Part shown: positions 1 to 5,871 of the stretch, in pieces
Numbering within the stretch: position 1 is the first letter of the stretch
How the letters are laid out: every line of letters begins with the position of its first letter
DNA from: Coriobacteriia bacterium
Lineage (GTDB): Bacteria > Actinomycetota > Coriobacteriia > Anaerosomatales > PALSA-660
Length of the DNA stretch: 10,970 nucleotides
Reading direction: 5' to 3'
Assembly: GCA_003133285.1 (NCBI GenBank)
Contig: PKWR01000055.1
Location: 1-10,970 of the forward strand
Translations under genes and position numbers: made by a program
Notes under the pieces: model-generated
The model's database searches: none
What the model saw: only the letters and a program-made list of their open reading frames with translations
Told to the model about the DNA's origin: nothing

Positions 1-60
1 GCCCGGCAGCCTACTATCAAACGGCCTGCCAGATAGGCCTCGGAGCAGGGTCGGGTTCCC

Positions 61-402
61 CTACGTGTGCGGCTGCGAGTAGTACCAGTAGAGTGCGACG
101 TAGCCGGCCACGCCCAAGGCGGTGGCGACCACCTTCACGGTCAGGGAGCGCCGCGGCTCGCGCCATAGCATCCAGACCGCTACCGGCGAGCCGACGATCA
201 GCAGGTAGCAGAGCAGGATCGTGAGCCAGTTCGTCTCCCAGGTGCTCTCCTGGATGACGCCTGCGTTCAGCGACGGGTGGAAGTCATCGGGCTTGTTCAT
301 GTTGGGCGCCACCTCGCCCATGAACCCGGGCGGGATGTTGGGCGGAAGCTCCTGGAGGGCGCCCTGGTCCAGCGCTCGGTCGATCTCGTCCTTGGTGGCC
401 AT
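61..402 (-). CDS. Small hypothetical membrane protein, two predicted TM helices
   Basis: I do not recognise this 113-residue protein. It has a polar, proline-containing N-terminal part (residues 1-57, with the stretch PPNIPPGF near 20-27) followed by two hydrophobic helices at about 59-80 and 88-107, separated by the basic turn REPRR. That suggests an integral membrane protein whose N-terminal third lies outside the bilayer. I chose the ATG at 402 because a GAGAGG purine run sits about 10 nt upstream. A GTG at 432 would add ten residues but has no ribosome-binding site. It lies 52 nt downstream of the CDGSH gene on the same strand and may be co-transcribed with it. The mix of tryptophan and tyrosine at the ends of the helices is typical of real membrane segments. 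No cofactor or catalytic motif is visible, so no function is proposed. Confidence 0.6.
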   Translation of the reverse strand: MATKDEIDRALDQGALQELPPNIPPGFMGEVAPNMNKPDDFHPSLNAGVIQESTWETNWLTILLCYLLIVGSPVAVWMLWREPRRSLTVKVVATALGVAGYVALYWYYSQPHT

Positions 403-454
403 CAGGAGAAGGCCTCTCTTGTCGCCGGGCACGGCGCCGACGCGCCGTGATGAC

Positions 455-1141
455 TCACTCGTTGTCGTCGAACCCGATGCCCACGTGGGTGGAATCGCAG
501 AATGGCTTGTTCTTCGAGCCGCCGCAACGGCACAGCGTCATGCGGTTGCGGACCTCGTAGGGCTCGTCGTCGGCCGACAGCACCTGCGCCCCGCCGCGCA
601 CCCACAGCGGGCCGCTGACGCCCGCCTGCGGGTCCTCGATCAAGCCGATCGAGGTCTCGAGGTCGGGCTCGAGGGCCGAGCCGGTGGCGCGGTCGACCGC
701 GGTGTAGCGCCCGCTCGGACACAGCTGCGACTGCTCGATCACGACGTCGCGCGATTCGTCGTCGTCGTCCGCCACGCGCCGCCAGATCCTCCCCTTGGCG
801 GAGCAGAATCGCGCCTCGGCGCACAGCTCGACCTGGTCCATCAGGACGAGCGAGGGGCCTTCGATCGAAGTGACGGCCTCGGCGTAGGGCCGGCGGGACG
901 CCGTCTCGGTCCCGTCGAACCCGATCGTCTGGTGCGTGCCGTCGCAGTACGGCTTCACGCCCGACGATCCGCAGCGGCATAACGCACAACTGCCCCGTTC
1001 GCCGCGTTCGCTCTCCGCCCAGGCGACGCTCTCGCCCTTGTCGTCCACGAGGATGGACTGCCTCGCGATCGGCACCGTCCCGTCGACGAGGTAGGGGCCG
1101 TTCTTGCTGACTCGTATGCGCACGAGGCCGGGATCGGCCAT
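455..1141 (-). CDS. Two-CDGSH iron-sulfur protein with a central ferredoxin-like (Fer4_19-type) segment
   Basis: This 228-residue protein carries two CDGSH motifs, C-x-C-x2-S-x3-P-x-C-D-x-T-H, with ligands C55, C57, C66, H70 and C204, C206, C215, H219. CDGSH domains bind a redox-active 2Fe-2S cluster through three Cys and one His. The second motif has Ser in place of Gly after the Asp, while all four ligands are kept. Between them, C107-x5-C113 and a C141-P-S-G motif match the Fer4_19/DUF1271 ferredoxin-like family often fused to CDGSH domains. The layout is therefore CDGSH - Fer4_19 - CDGSH, probably a soluble cytoplasmic electron-transfer or iron-sulfur/redox-sensing protein; the partner is unknown. 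The ATG at 1141 follows a GGGGG run five bases upstream. The 133-nt gap to the pilin-like gene upstream suggests a separate transcript. The family assignment is secure, the physiological role is not. Confidence 0.9.
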   Translation of the reverse strand: MADPGLVRIRVSKNGPYLVDGTVPIARQSILVDDKGESVAWAESERGERGSCALCRCGSSGVKPYCDGTHQTIGFDGTETASRRPYAEAVTSIEGPSLVLMDQVELCAEARFCSAKGRIWRRVADDDDESRDVVIEQSQLCPSGRYTAVDRATGSALEPDLETSIGLIEDPQAGVSGPLWVRGGAQVLSADDEPYEVRNRMTLCRCGGSKNKPFCDSTHVGIGFDDNE

Positions 1142-1274
1142 GGATCCCCCTGTCCGTCACTTCGAGGGGACTGCTCCACCATGATAGAGGCGCGAGGCGC
1201 GGGGCGCGACCGCTGTGCGCCGCACCGAAGCCCCACCTCGGGCGGGCGAAGCGAGCGGGCACACATCGCCGAGC

Positions 1275-2765
1275 CTACAGGCGACGCCACGCGGTCATCC
1301 GGAGTCCGGCGGACCCGCCGGCGCCACCGGAAGTGCTCACCAGGTTGGGCATGCCGGGCGACATGTACGTCCCGATGAGCGGGATGGCCGTCATGTCCGG
1401 ACTGTTCTGCGCGTTGCTCAGGCCACCCTCTGCGACGAACGAACCCTGCAGCACCAGGTTGTTCGCAGGCACGGACACCGGACCCACCGCGTAGACCGCT
1501 CCGGTGAACTTGACGCCGTTCGTAGGCAAGGTCGCCGTGCCCGCCGTGAACACGCACAACAGATGGGTCGCGTCCGGCTGCGGCTGGCTTCCGCCGGTCT
1601 TCGGCAGGACATCGGCACCGATCTGCACGTCGCCCGAGCACACGATCGTGCCGTTGCCGACGTAGCTGACCGCTTTGCTGATGGTGAGCTTGCCCCAGAC
1701 GTAGACCGTCCCCTCGACGTACAGCGTGCTACTCGCCTTGTCGTACGCGAAGTCGTCGTGGAGGCCGCCCGAGATCCGGCCGAACGACGCGGTCGCGTTG
1801 GTGATGGCGAGGCCGGTGATCGCGGTCGAACTTCCCACGACCTTGTACGGACCGCTCGCGACCACGTTCGGACCGCGTTGCGAGACGTACGTGTTCGGAA
1901 CGCCGACTTGGGTGACCTCCTGGACCGCCGTCGTCGTGGTGCCCAGGACGTTGTCGCTCGACTGTGCGGTCGCGTTGGCCAGCGACGTGGGCAGGAACGA
2001 GCTCGGGCCGGAGTTGAGGTCGACACGGGTCACGGACAGCGCGGCTGTCGCCTCCAAGGGCCAGCGGATGAAGTGCGATCCGTTGTCGACCCCGTTGACC
2101 ATGGACCCGTTGACGGTGCCGTTCGTGTACACGTTCACGGTCGTGGCCGCGGCCTTGTTGGAAGAGAAGTTCCCGTTCTGGATGTAGAGCGGACCCCCGC
2201 TCATCCGTTCGTTCCCGTTGATCTGGAATGTCGGGAAGGACGCCGGCGGGACGGGCGGCGGATAGAGGACGAAGAAGGGCCCGGTGATCGTGCCGTTGCC
2301 ATTCACGCTGCCGGCAGTGGCTCCGCCGAAGTAGAAGACGTGGCTGCCGTACGGCAGCCACGACGAACCGGGGGCAGTGATCGTGAACGTCGAGATGACG
2401 ACCTCTTTGGTGCCATCGGGCGTGGTGCCTGTCGATGTGCACTCATACGCCTTCCTGGCCGCATTGAGCGTCGCCACCGCAGTGTAGGCAGCGGACGATG
2501 AGGCGATGCTGCCGGTCACCACCGTGCCGGTCGGCAGCATGGTGGTGGTCAGCGCGGACCTGACGTTGGTGAACGCCACGACGATGCCCGAGCTGGCGGC
2601 CTGGAAGGCGGCGTCGTGTCGCCCGGCCATCGTCGTCTCCAAGAGCGTCTGACTGGACAGGTAGAAGGCGCCGGTGGCCAGAAGCACCATCAGCGCGATG
2701 ATGCCCATCACGATGGCGAGGGCGATACCCGAGTCGTCGTTCCATGCACGCTGTGTCTCGTCCAT
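1275..2765 (-). CDS. PilX/GspK-like pilus-associated protein with long beta-rich C-terminal region
   Basis: This is a 496-residue protein. Residues 10-13 (D-D-S-G) precede a hydrophobic helix beginning IALAIVMG and running to about 36, followed by a polar segment AGRHDAAFQAASSG. This order matches the PilX N-terminal domain of type IV pilus accessory proteins, with probable processing after G13. As in PilX and GspK, the Glu at +5 of major pilins is absent (Ile here). The rest, about 430 residues, is rich in Gly, Thr, Val, Asn and Ser, with short repeating hydrophobic strands, and probably forms an extracellular beta-rich, possibly solenoid-like body. It resembles the long hypothetical PilX-type proteins of Gram-positive pilin loci, though I cannot name the domain with certainty. 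Its ATG lies one base after the stop of the upstream prepilin gene, with GGGGAG as ribosome-binding site. It is probably the large tip subunit of the minor-pilin set. Confidence 0.75.
   Translation of the reverse strand: MDETQRAWNDDSGIALAIVMGIIALMVLLATGAFYLSSQTLLETTMAGRHDAAFQAASSGIVVAFTNVRSALTTTMLPTGTVVTGSIASSSAAYTAVATLNAARKAYECTSTGTTPDGTKEVVISTFTITAPGSSWLPYGSHVFYFGGATAGSVNGNGTITGPFFVLYPPPVPPASFPTFQINGNERMSGGPLYIQNGNFSSNKAAATTVNVYTNGTVNGSMVNGVDNGSHFIRWPLEATAALSVTRVDLNSGPSSFLPTSLANATAQSSDNVLGTTTTAVQEVTQVGVPNTYVSQRGPNVVASGPYKVVGSSTAITGLAITNATASFGRISGGLHDDFAYDKASSTLYVEGTVYVWGKLTISKAVSYVGNGTIVCSGDVQIGADVLPKTGGSQPQPDATHLLCVFTAGTATLPTNGVKFTGAVYAVGPVSVPANNLVLQGSFVAEGGLSNAQNSPDMTAIPLIGTYMSPGMPNLVSTSGGAGGSAGLRMTAWRRL
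2339..2362. repeat. Perfect 24-bp palindrome inside the PilX-like gene
   Basis: Each half is the 12-mer CGTGGCTGCCGT followed directly by its reverse complement with no spacer. It falls within the coding sequence for S-W-L-P-Y-G-S-H of the PilX-like protein (about residues 135-142). It may be chance, a protein-binding site or a cruciform-prone sequence; nothing else here shows a partner copy. Confidence 0.9.
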
Positions 2766-2766
2766 G

Positions 2767-3426
2767 TCAGCTCCCCAAACGCAGAACGATGTCGCGCAGG
2801 TCGTCGCGAACGCCCGCGTTGAACGCCGACGCGACGTGCAGTCGGATGCGCCCTACCGCTGTGGGCAGGTACCCGTCGGGCAGCGTGCCGGTGAATGCTG
2901 AGACCCGGCCGCCTGACGAGATCAACCGGTCGCCGGCGCCCATCAGGCTGGAGTCCGTCGAACTCTTGTAGTACGCGAACAGCGCGATCGGGGGCGCCGT
3001 ATACCGGTTGACGTTGCGGTCGCTCATGACCCACACGTTGTGATAGGTCCCGGTAGGAGCCGTACCGCTCGCATCGCACGACCACCGCTCCCAGATCAAC
3101 CGCCCGCGAGTCGAAGCGGGATCGACGCCCTTGGTGGCCGTGATGCTGTTGACCTGCCATGAGACGCCGGAGCCCCGCGTCAACACGACGAGTTGGTTGT
3201 CGTTCGCATAGAGCACCGTGCCGCCCATGATCGTCTTGCTGAGAAGCTCCATGGAATACGACAGATCGTGGGCGGCGGCGCTCTCCTCCGTGCTGGCCGA
3301 CGCGGACCTGCTGAGCACCTGGACCGCGCCGAACATGACCGACAAGGCCGTCCCCATGAGGGCGACCACCAGTAGCAGCTCCAGCAGCGTGATACCGTCC
3401 TCGCGGCCCGCCGTGGCCGCCGTCAT
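2767..3426 (-). CDS. Minor type IV prepilin, PilW/GspJ-like
   Basis: This 219-residue prepilin starts with an 11-residue leader ending R-E-D-G, then the cleavage and methylation motif G|ITLLELLLVVALMGTAL. The Glu at +5 of the mature protein (E16 of the precursor) is present; Ile replaces the usual Phe at +1, which prepilin peptidases tolerate. The helix continues to about residue 40 and is followed by a polar domain with conserved-looking aromatic and Gly positions. Size and position in the cluster suggest a PilW/GspJ-type minor pilin, made as an inner-membrane precursor and processed by a prepilin peptidase not encoded in this window. Its ATG overlaps the stop of the upstream pilin gene by 4 nt (ATGA), implying translational coupling, and the PilX-like gene begins one base after its stop. 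The prepilin call is firm, the subtype is inferred from gene order. Confidence 0.85.
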   Translation of the reverse strand: MTAATAGREDGITLLELLLVVALMGTALSVMFGAVQVLSRSASASTEESAAAHDLSYSMELLSKTIMGGTVLYANDNQLVVLTRGSGVSWQVNSITATKGVDPASTRGRLIWERWSCDASGTAPTGTYHNVWVMSDRNVNRYTAPPIALFAYYKSSTDSSLMGAGDRLISSGGRVSAFTGTLPDGYLPTAVGRIRLHVASAFNAGVRDDLRDIVLRLGS

Positions 3427-3962
3427 GCGGTCACCCGCTGTCGGGGGGCCGGCTTCGCGCGTGCGTCAAGAGAGGTCGGCACGCTCCAGGCAGGGCCCGC
3501 CCAGACGACACCGAAAGGCAGTAGCACCAAGCCGGCCGATCGTACGGAGCTTCTGAGGCCGTCCGCGTCCGCGACCGTCCCCACATCGGCAACGACAGCC
3601 GACGTGCTGTAGGTCATTCGCGATCCGCCCCGCAGCAGCGAGGAGACGATGGAGAGTGTGACCGTCTTGAACGCATGGTTCGTCGGCTCCTCGGGCCGAC
3701 CCCATGAGACGCTCGGCGTCACCGTGATCACGTACGGCGCGCTGGTCGTGACGACCGCGACGAGGTCGCCTGTAGGAGTCCCACTCGGCGTCCCGACCGT
3801 GGCGAAGGGCTCCTGACGCACCCGCTCGAGGTAGCCGGCACCGGCGTTCACCATCGCCGCGCGCTGACGGGCGGCGCCGGCCATGAACGAGGAGGTCGTC
3901 GACAAGCCCATGACGGCGACCAGAGTGATCAGCAGCAGGCTGAGGGCCACAAGGAGCTCCAC
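3423..3962 (-). CDS. Minor prepilin, PilV/GspI-like, with leader displaced by an apparent frameshift
   Basis: The open frame encodes 179 residues starting VELLVALSLLLITLVAVMGL, the N-terminal helix of a type IV pilin. The only in-frame start is the GTG at 3962, which is itself the Val at +4 of the motif. The protein as read therefore has no leader and no cleavage-site Gly from an initiating codon. In this frame, TGA at 3975-3977 stands four codons upstream (stop-G-L-R-F-V-E). The frame one base over supplies a full leader ending D-D-E-G-F-A (see 3963-4009). The rest is an ordinary pilin-like polar domain of about 150 residues without cysteines. The gene lies between a membrane protein and the PilW-like gene, whose ATG overlaps its stop by 4 nt. 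It may be a sequencing-error casualty, a recent frameshift mutant, or a gene needing recoding; the intact downstream frame argues against old decay. Confidence 0.7.
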   Translation of the reverse strand: MELLVALSLLLITLVAVMGLSTTSSFMAGAARQRAAMVNAGAGYLERVRQEPFATVGTPSGTPTGDLVAVVTTSAPYVITVTPSVSWGRPEEPTNHAFKTVTLSIVSSLLRGGSRMTYSTSAVVADVGTVADADGLRSSVRSAGLVLLPFGVVWAGPAWSVPTSLDARAKPAPRQRVTA

Positions 3963-4009
3963 GAAGCGAAGCCCTCATCGTCCGTCCCGTGGGCGCTAGA
4001 CGGCTGCAC
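3963..4009 (-). other. Out-of-frame prepilin leader of the PilV-like gene
   Basis: Reading from a GTG at 4007-4009 gives MQPSSAHGTDDEGFAS with no stop. This is a typical short polar prepilin leader ending in Gly followed by Phe. An AGAGGA ribosome-binding site sits 9 nt upstream at 4019-4024. To join the pilin helix at 3962, one base must be gained, or the ribosome must slip by -1, within 3963-3974. Any such event there places Glu at +5, for example G|FAFVELL or G|LRFVELL. The start would overlap the preceding gene's stop (3996-3998) by 14 nt. Two copies of GAAGC (plus strand, 3963-3972) occupy the junction. Confidence 0.65.
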
Positions 4010-4613
4010 GACGCAGCATCCTCTCGAGGCGCGGAGACGATCCGCTCGCCAACGCGACGCGAGCATCCGGTGACAGATGGTCGGCACGCGAGGCCATGAG
4101 CAGGTCGCGGACGATCGCGCACCCGTCCGTGCGGTTGAGCAGCAGCGTTCGACGCAGCAGCCACGTGACGAGACCGGCCCCCATCGCCAGCCCTCCTACT
4201 GCAGTGCTGTAGACGACGAGCATCGCTGCGTTCTCGTATGTGTCGTACGACCACATGCCGCCCTCGACGAGCGGAGGCAGGACGCCGATGATGACGATGG
4301 CAGCTACGGCGCACGCCACGAAGCCGGCGATGAGCACCCAGAGGACGACGCGAGCTCCGAGAAACATCTGGCCCTCGGCCGAGGCGATGTAGGACTCCGC
4401 GAGCGACGCGCGCTCAGCGATGCCTATCTCCCCCTTCGGTCCGTCGTACCCGAAGGTGTCGAGCAATCCCCACGGCCCGACCCCCAGACCACTGCCCAGA
4501 CGCTCTACTGCATAGAGTAGCAGCGTCTGTCCCCTCTCGGTCAGAACCACCAGGGACGCCGCGACGAGCGCGAGCGCGTACACGCTCAGGAAGCTGAGAT
4601 ACTGCCCGCTCAC
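3996..4613 (-). CDS. Hypothetical membrane protein, first gene of the pilin cluster
   Basis: I do not recognise this 205-residue protein. It has three hydrophobic helices, at about residues 5-24, 89-112 and 128-152. A polar stretch of about 60 residues after the first helix contains GPKGEIGIAERASLAESYI. An arginine-rich tail ends in RLERMLRRAAV and is probably cytoplasmic. I chose the GTG at 4613 because GGGAG lies six bases upstream and no earlier in-frame ATG precedes it. It is the promoter-proximal gene of the pilin cassette, and the probable leader start of the PilV-like gene overlaps its end. Position suggests a role linked to the pilins, for example as a membrane partner, but nothing in the sequence demonstrates that. 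Its promoter must lie in the roughly 60 bases between it and the tRNA-Val terminator, or transcription reads through from there. Confidence 0.7.
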   Translation of the reverse strand: MSGQYLSFLSVYALALVAASLVVLTERGQTLLLYAVERLGSGLGVGPWGLLDTFGYDGPKGEIGIAERASLAESYIASAEGQMFLGARVVLWVLIAGFVACAVAAIVIIGVLPPLVEGGMWSYDTYENAAMLVVYSTAVGGLAMGAGLVTWLLRRTLLLNRTDGCAIVRDLLMASRADHLSPDARVALASGSSPRLERMLRRAAV

Positions 4614-4674
4614 CGGCTCTCCCTTGTATGGACGTCAGGAACAAGCATCGGCACCAGACAGCATAGCGATAGCA

Positions 4675-4705
4675 GGAGGCCCCGGCGATTGCTGCCGAGG
4701 CCTCC
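4675..4705 (-). terminator. Hairpin terminator downstream of tRNA-Val
   Basis: A 31-nt inverted repeat has a 7-bp stem (GGAGGCC/GGCCTCC), one C-A mismatch, then 4 more pairs (CGGC/GCCG) and a 7-nt loop. It begins 10 nt past the 3' end of tRNA-Val on the minus strand. No run of T follows, so it is a strong hairpin but not a textbook intrinsic terminator. It separates the tRNA from the pilin operon downstream. Confidence 0.6.
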
Positions 4706-4715
4706 GTCGATTACA

Positions 4716-4790
4716 TGGTGGGCACTGTAGGATTTGAACCTACGACCCCTTCCGTGTCAAGGAAGTGCTCTCCCCCTGAGCTAAGCGCCC
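4716..4790 (-). tRNA. tRNA-Val (anticodon GAC)
   Basis: The 75-nt sequence folds into a full cloverleaf. The acceptor pair is GGGCGCT/AGTGCCC with one G-U, the D stem is GCTC/GAGC, the anticodon stem CTTCC/GGAAG closes loop TTGACAC, and the T stem GTAGG/CCTAC closes loop TTCAAAT. The anticodon GAC reads GUC and GUU valine codons. Discriminator A and the terminal CCA are encoded. It is transcribed opposite to the tRNA-Gly/tRNA-Cys pair. Confidence 0.97.
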
Positions 4791-4817
4791 ATGTCTGCGA
4801 CCAGCGCAGTGTTGGGT

Positions 4818-4846
4818 ATTGTACCGACCTCTTGCGCGGTGCGCCA
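4818..4846 (-). promoter_or_regulatory. Probable sigma-70-type promoter of tRNA-Val
   Basis: On the minus strand a -10 element TACAAT (4818-4823) is 27 nt upstream of the tRNA 5' end. A weak -35 candidate TGGCGC (4841-4846) stands at 17-bp spacing. The -10 is good and the -35 poor. Position between divergent tRNA units supports it. Confidence 0.5.
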
Positions 4847-4884
4847 GTCCCCGAAATGAAGGCCCGTCGAGCGCCAAGTGCTCC

Positions 4885-4913
4885 TTGCGCGAGCGCAAAC
4901 GCTTCGCTATCCT
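4885..4913 (+). promoter_or_regulatory. Probable sigma-70-type promoter of the tRNA-Gly/tRNA-Cys unit
   Basis: TTGCGC (4885-4890) and TATCCT (4908-4913) are separated by exactly 17 bp, and the -10 ends 21 nt before the tRNA-Gly 5' end. Both hexamers match consensus at four or more positions, or nearly so. This is the best promoter candidate in the window. Confidence 0.55.
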
Positions 4914-4934
4914 ACCCCTTGCGCTTTGGCGCGT

Positions 4935-5010
4935 GCGGACGTGGCTCAGTTGGTAGAGCACAACCTTGCCAAGGTTGGGGTCGCCGGTTCGAATCCGGTC
5001 GTCCGCTCCA
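4935..5010 (+). tRNA. tRNA-Gly (anticodon GCC)
   Basis: A 76-nt cloverleaf has acceptor GCGGACG/CGTCCGC, anticodon stem CAACC/GGTTG with loop TTGCCAA, and T arm CCGGTTCGAATCCGG. The anticodon GCC reads GGC and GGU. Discriminator T and CCA are encoded (5007-5010). It is the first gene of a two-tRNA plus-strand unit. Confidence 0.97.
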
Positions 5011-5102
5011 TAGATCACCCGCCGATGGCCGGGACCGATAGGCTCAGGGCCCACGGATCCGGCTTTCGTCTTTGAAAGGCGCCACTCACGGCGCACCCGC
5101 AC

Positions 5103-5176
5103 GGCGATGTAGCCAAGTGGCAAGGCAGAGGCCTGCAAAGCCTTTATCCCCGGTTCGAATCCGGGCATCGCCTCCA
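5103..5176 (+). tRNA. tRNA-Cys (anticodon GCA)
   Basis: A 74-nt cloverleaf has acceptor GGCGATG/CATCGCC, anticodon stem GAGGC/GCCTT (one G-U) closing loop CTGCAAA, and T arm CCCGGTTCGAATCCGGG. The anticodon GCA reads both Cys codons. Discriminator T and CCA are encoded. It lies 92 nt after tRNA-Gly with no clear terminator or gene between them, so the two are probably co-transcribed. Confidence 0.97.
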
Positions 5177-5186
5177 TAGCGTGCAC

Positions 5187-5222
5187 GAAGAGCCTGTCGC
5201 CGAAGTCGCCGGCAGGCTCTTC
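5187..5222. terminator. Bidirectional hairpin terminator between tRNA-Cys and ubiX
   Basis: GAAGAGCCTG (5187-5196) and CAGGCTCTTC (5213-5222) form a perfect 10-bp stem with a 16-nt loop. The site is 10 nt after tRNA-Cys on the plus strand and 33 nt after the ubiX stop on the minus strand, so one hairpin can serve both convergent units. There is no T-tract in either direction. A 14-bp palindrome TCGTACGCGTACGA (5223-5236) follows at once. Confidence 0.75.
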
Positions 5223-5255
5223 TCGTACGCGTACGACCGCGCGCAGGTGCGAGCG

Positions 5256-5858
5256 CTACTCGTCCCAGCGGCGGAAGAGGTGGTGCTCGATACCGATCTG
5301 GTCGAGCACCTTTCCGACCACGAAGTCCACCAGATCGTCGATGCTCTGCGGCTTGTGGTAGAACGCCGGGCTCGCGGGAACGATCACCGCCCCCGCCTCA
5401 GCGAGCATTGTCAGGTTGCGGAGATGGATGAGCGAGAACGGCGTCTCCCGCGGGACGAGGACGAGCGGGCGCCGCTCTTTGAGCATGACGTCGGCGGCAC
5501 GCTCCGGAAGGTCGGAGGCCAGTCCGGCGGCGACCGAGCCGCAGAACCCCATCGACGCCGGACAGACGATCATGCCCTCGGTACGCGCCGAACCGGATGC
5601 GGCCGCGTCGAACAGATCGTCCTGCGCGACGACCTTCAGCGGCAGATGAGCCGAGAGCTCGAGGAAGCGCAGCACGGACGCCGCCGCGGCAGCAGGCGCG
5701 TCGGGCAGCGCGAGCGGGGTCTCGAAGGCCATGACCTCGCGGCCGGCCTTCGTGACGACGAGCGTGACGCCCATACCCGCCGAGAGCAGCTGCTCGACCA
5801 GCCGGAGCCCGTAGACGGAGCCCGAGGCCCCGGTGATGGCGACGAACCAGGTATTCAT
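5256..5858 (-). CDS. ubiX: UbiX-family flavin prenyltransferase (MqnM-like)
   Basis: UbiX joins a dimethylallyl group to FMN to make the prenylated FMN cofactor of UbiD decarboxylases. At 200 residues this has the normal family length. It shows the FMN-binding start VAITGASGSVYG (residues 6-17), the central CPASMGFCGSVAAGLASDL (99-117), the RRPLVLVPRETPFS segment (129-142) with R137 and E138, and the C-terminal PAFYHKP (164-170) followed by SIDDLVDFVVGKVLDQ. All are hallmarks of the family. The ATG at 5858 is 13 nt after the prenyltransferase gene and is preceded by a GA-rich ribosome-binding region. It is the last gene of the operon and ends ahead of the 5187-5222 hairpin. Given the neighbours it most likely supplies cofactor to the UbiD protein encoded two genes upstream, in the cytoplasm. 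Confidence 0.95.
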   Translation of the reverse strand: MNTWFVAITGASGSVYGLRLVEQLLSAGMGVTLVVTKAGREVMAFETPLALPDAPAAAAASVLRFLELSAHLPLKVVAQDDLFDAAASGSARTEGMIVCPASMGFCGSVAAGLASDLPERAADVMLKERRPLVLVPRETPFSLIHLRNLTMLAEAGAVIVPASPAFYHKPQSIDDLVDFVVGKVLDQIGIEHHLFRRWDE

Positions 5859-5871
5859 GCTCTTCTGCTCC

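Noticed and set aside
1..60. Possible gene or terminator at the window start
   Set aside because: Only a 5-bp inverted repeat with a 16-nt loop is visible and no open frame with a recognisable product; nothing can be supported.
1181..1186. TATCAT on the minus strand as -10 of the CDGSH gene
   Set aside because: No -35-like hexamer at suitable spacing; the match is short and could be chance, though a promoter somewhere in 1142-1274 is likely.
1232..1246. 6-bp hairpin with triloop downstream of the PilX-like stop, as operon terminator
   Set aside because: Short stem with a G-T pair, no T-tract, in very GC-rich sequence; too weak to list.
402..1262. 286-codon minus-strand frame overlapping the CDGSH gene
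   Set aside because: Arg-rich shadow of the CDGSH gene, which has all metal ligands in the other frame.
1215..2501. 428-codon plus-strand open frame opposite the PilX-like gene
   Set aside because: Composition is Arg-rich and low in hydrophobic residues, with no motif; the minus-strand gene has a PilX-type start and ribosome-binding site.
3963..3974. Classical -1 programmed frameshift site in the PilV-like gene
   Set aside because: No X-XXY-YYZ slippery heptamer and no clear stimulatory hairpin right after it; a missing base or mutation is a simpler reading, so recoding is kept only as an option.
4715..5186. Open frames across the tRNAs on both strands, including translations such as GFEPTT and ADVAQLVEH.. 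and FEPGIKALQASALPLGY
   Set aside because: These are well-known spurious translations of tRNA genes and their complements; the three tRNAs fold completely and explain the sequence.
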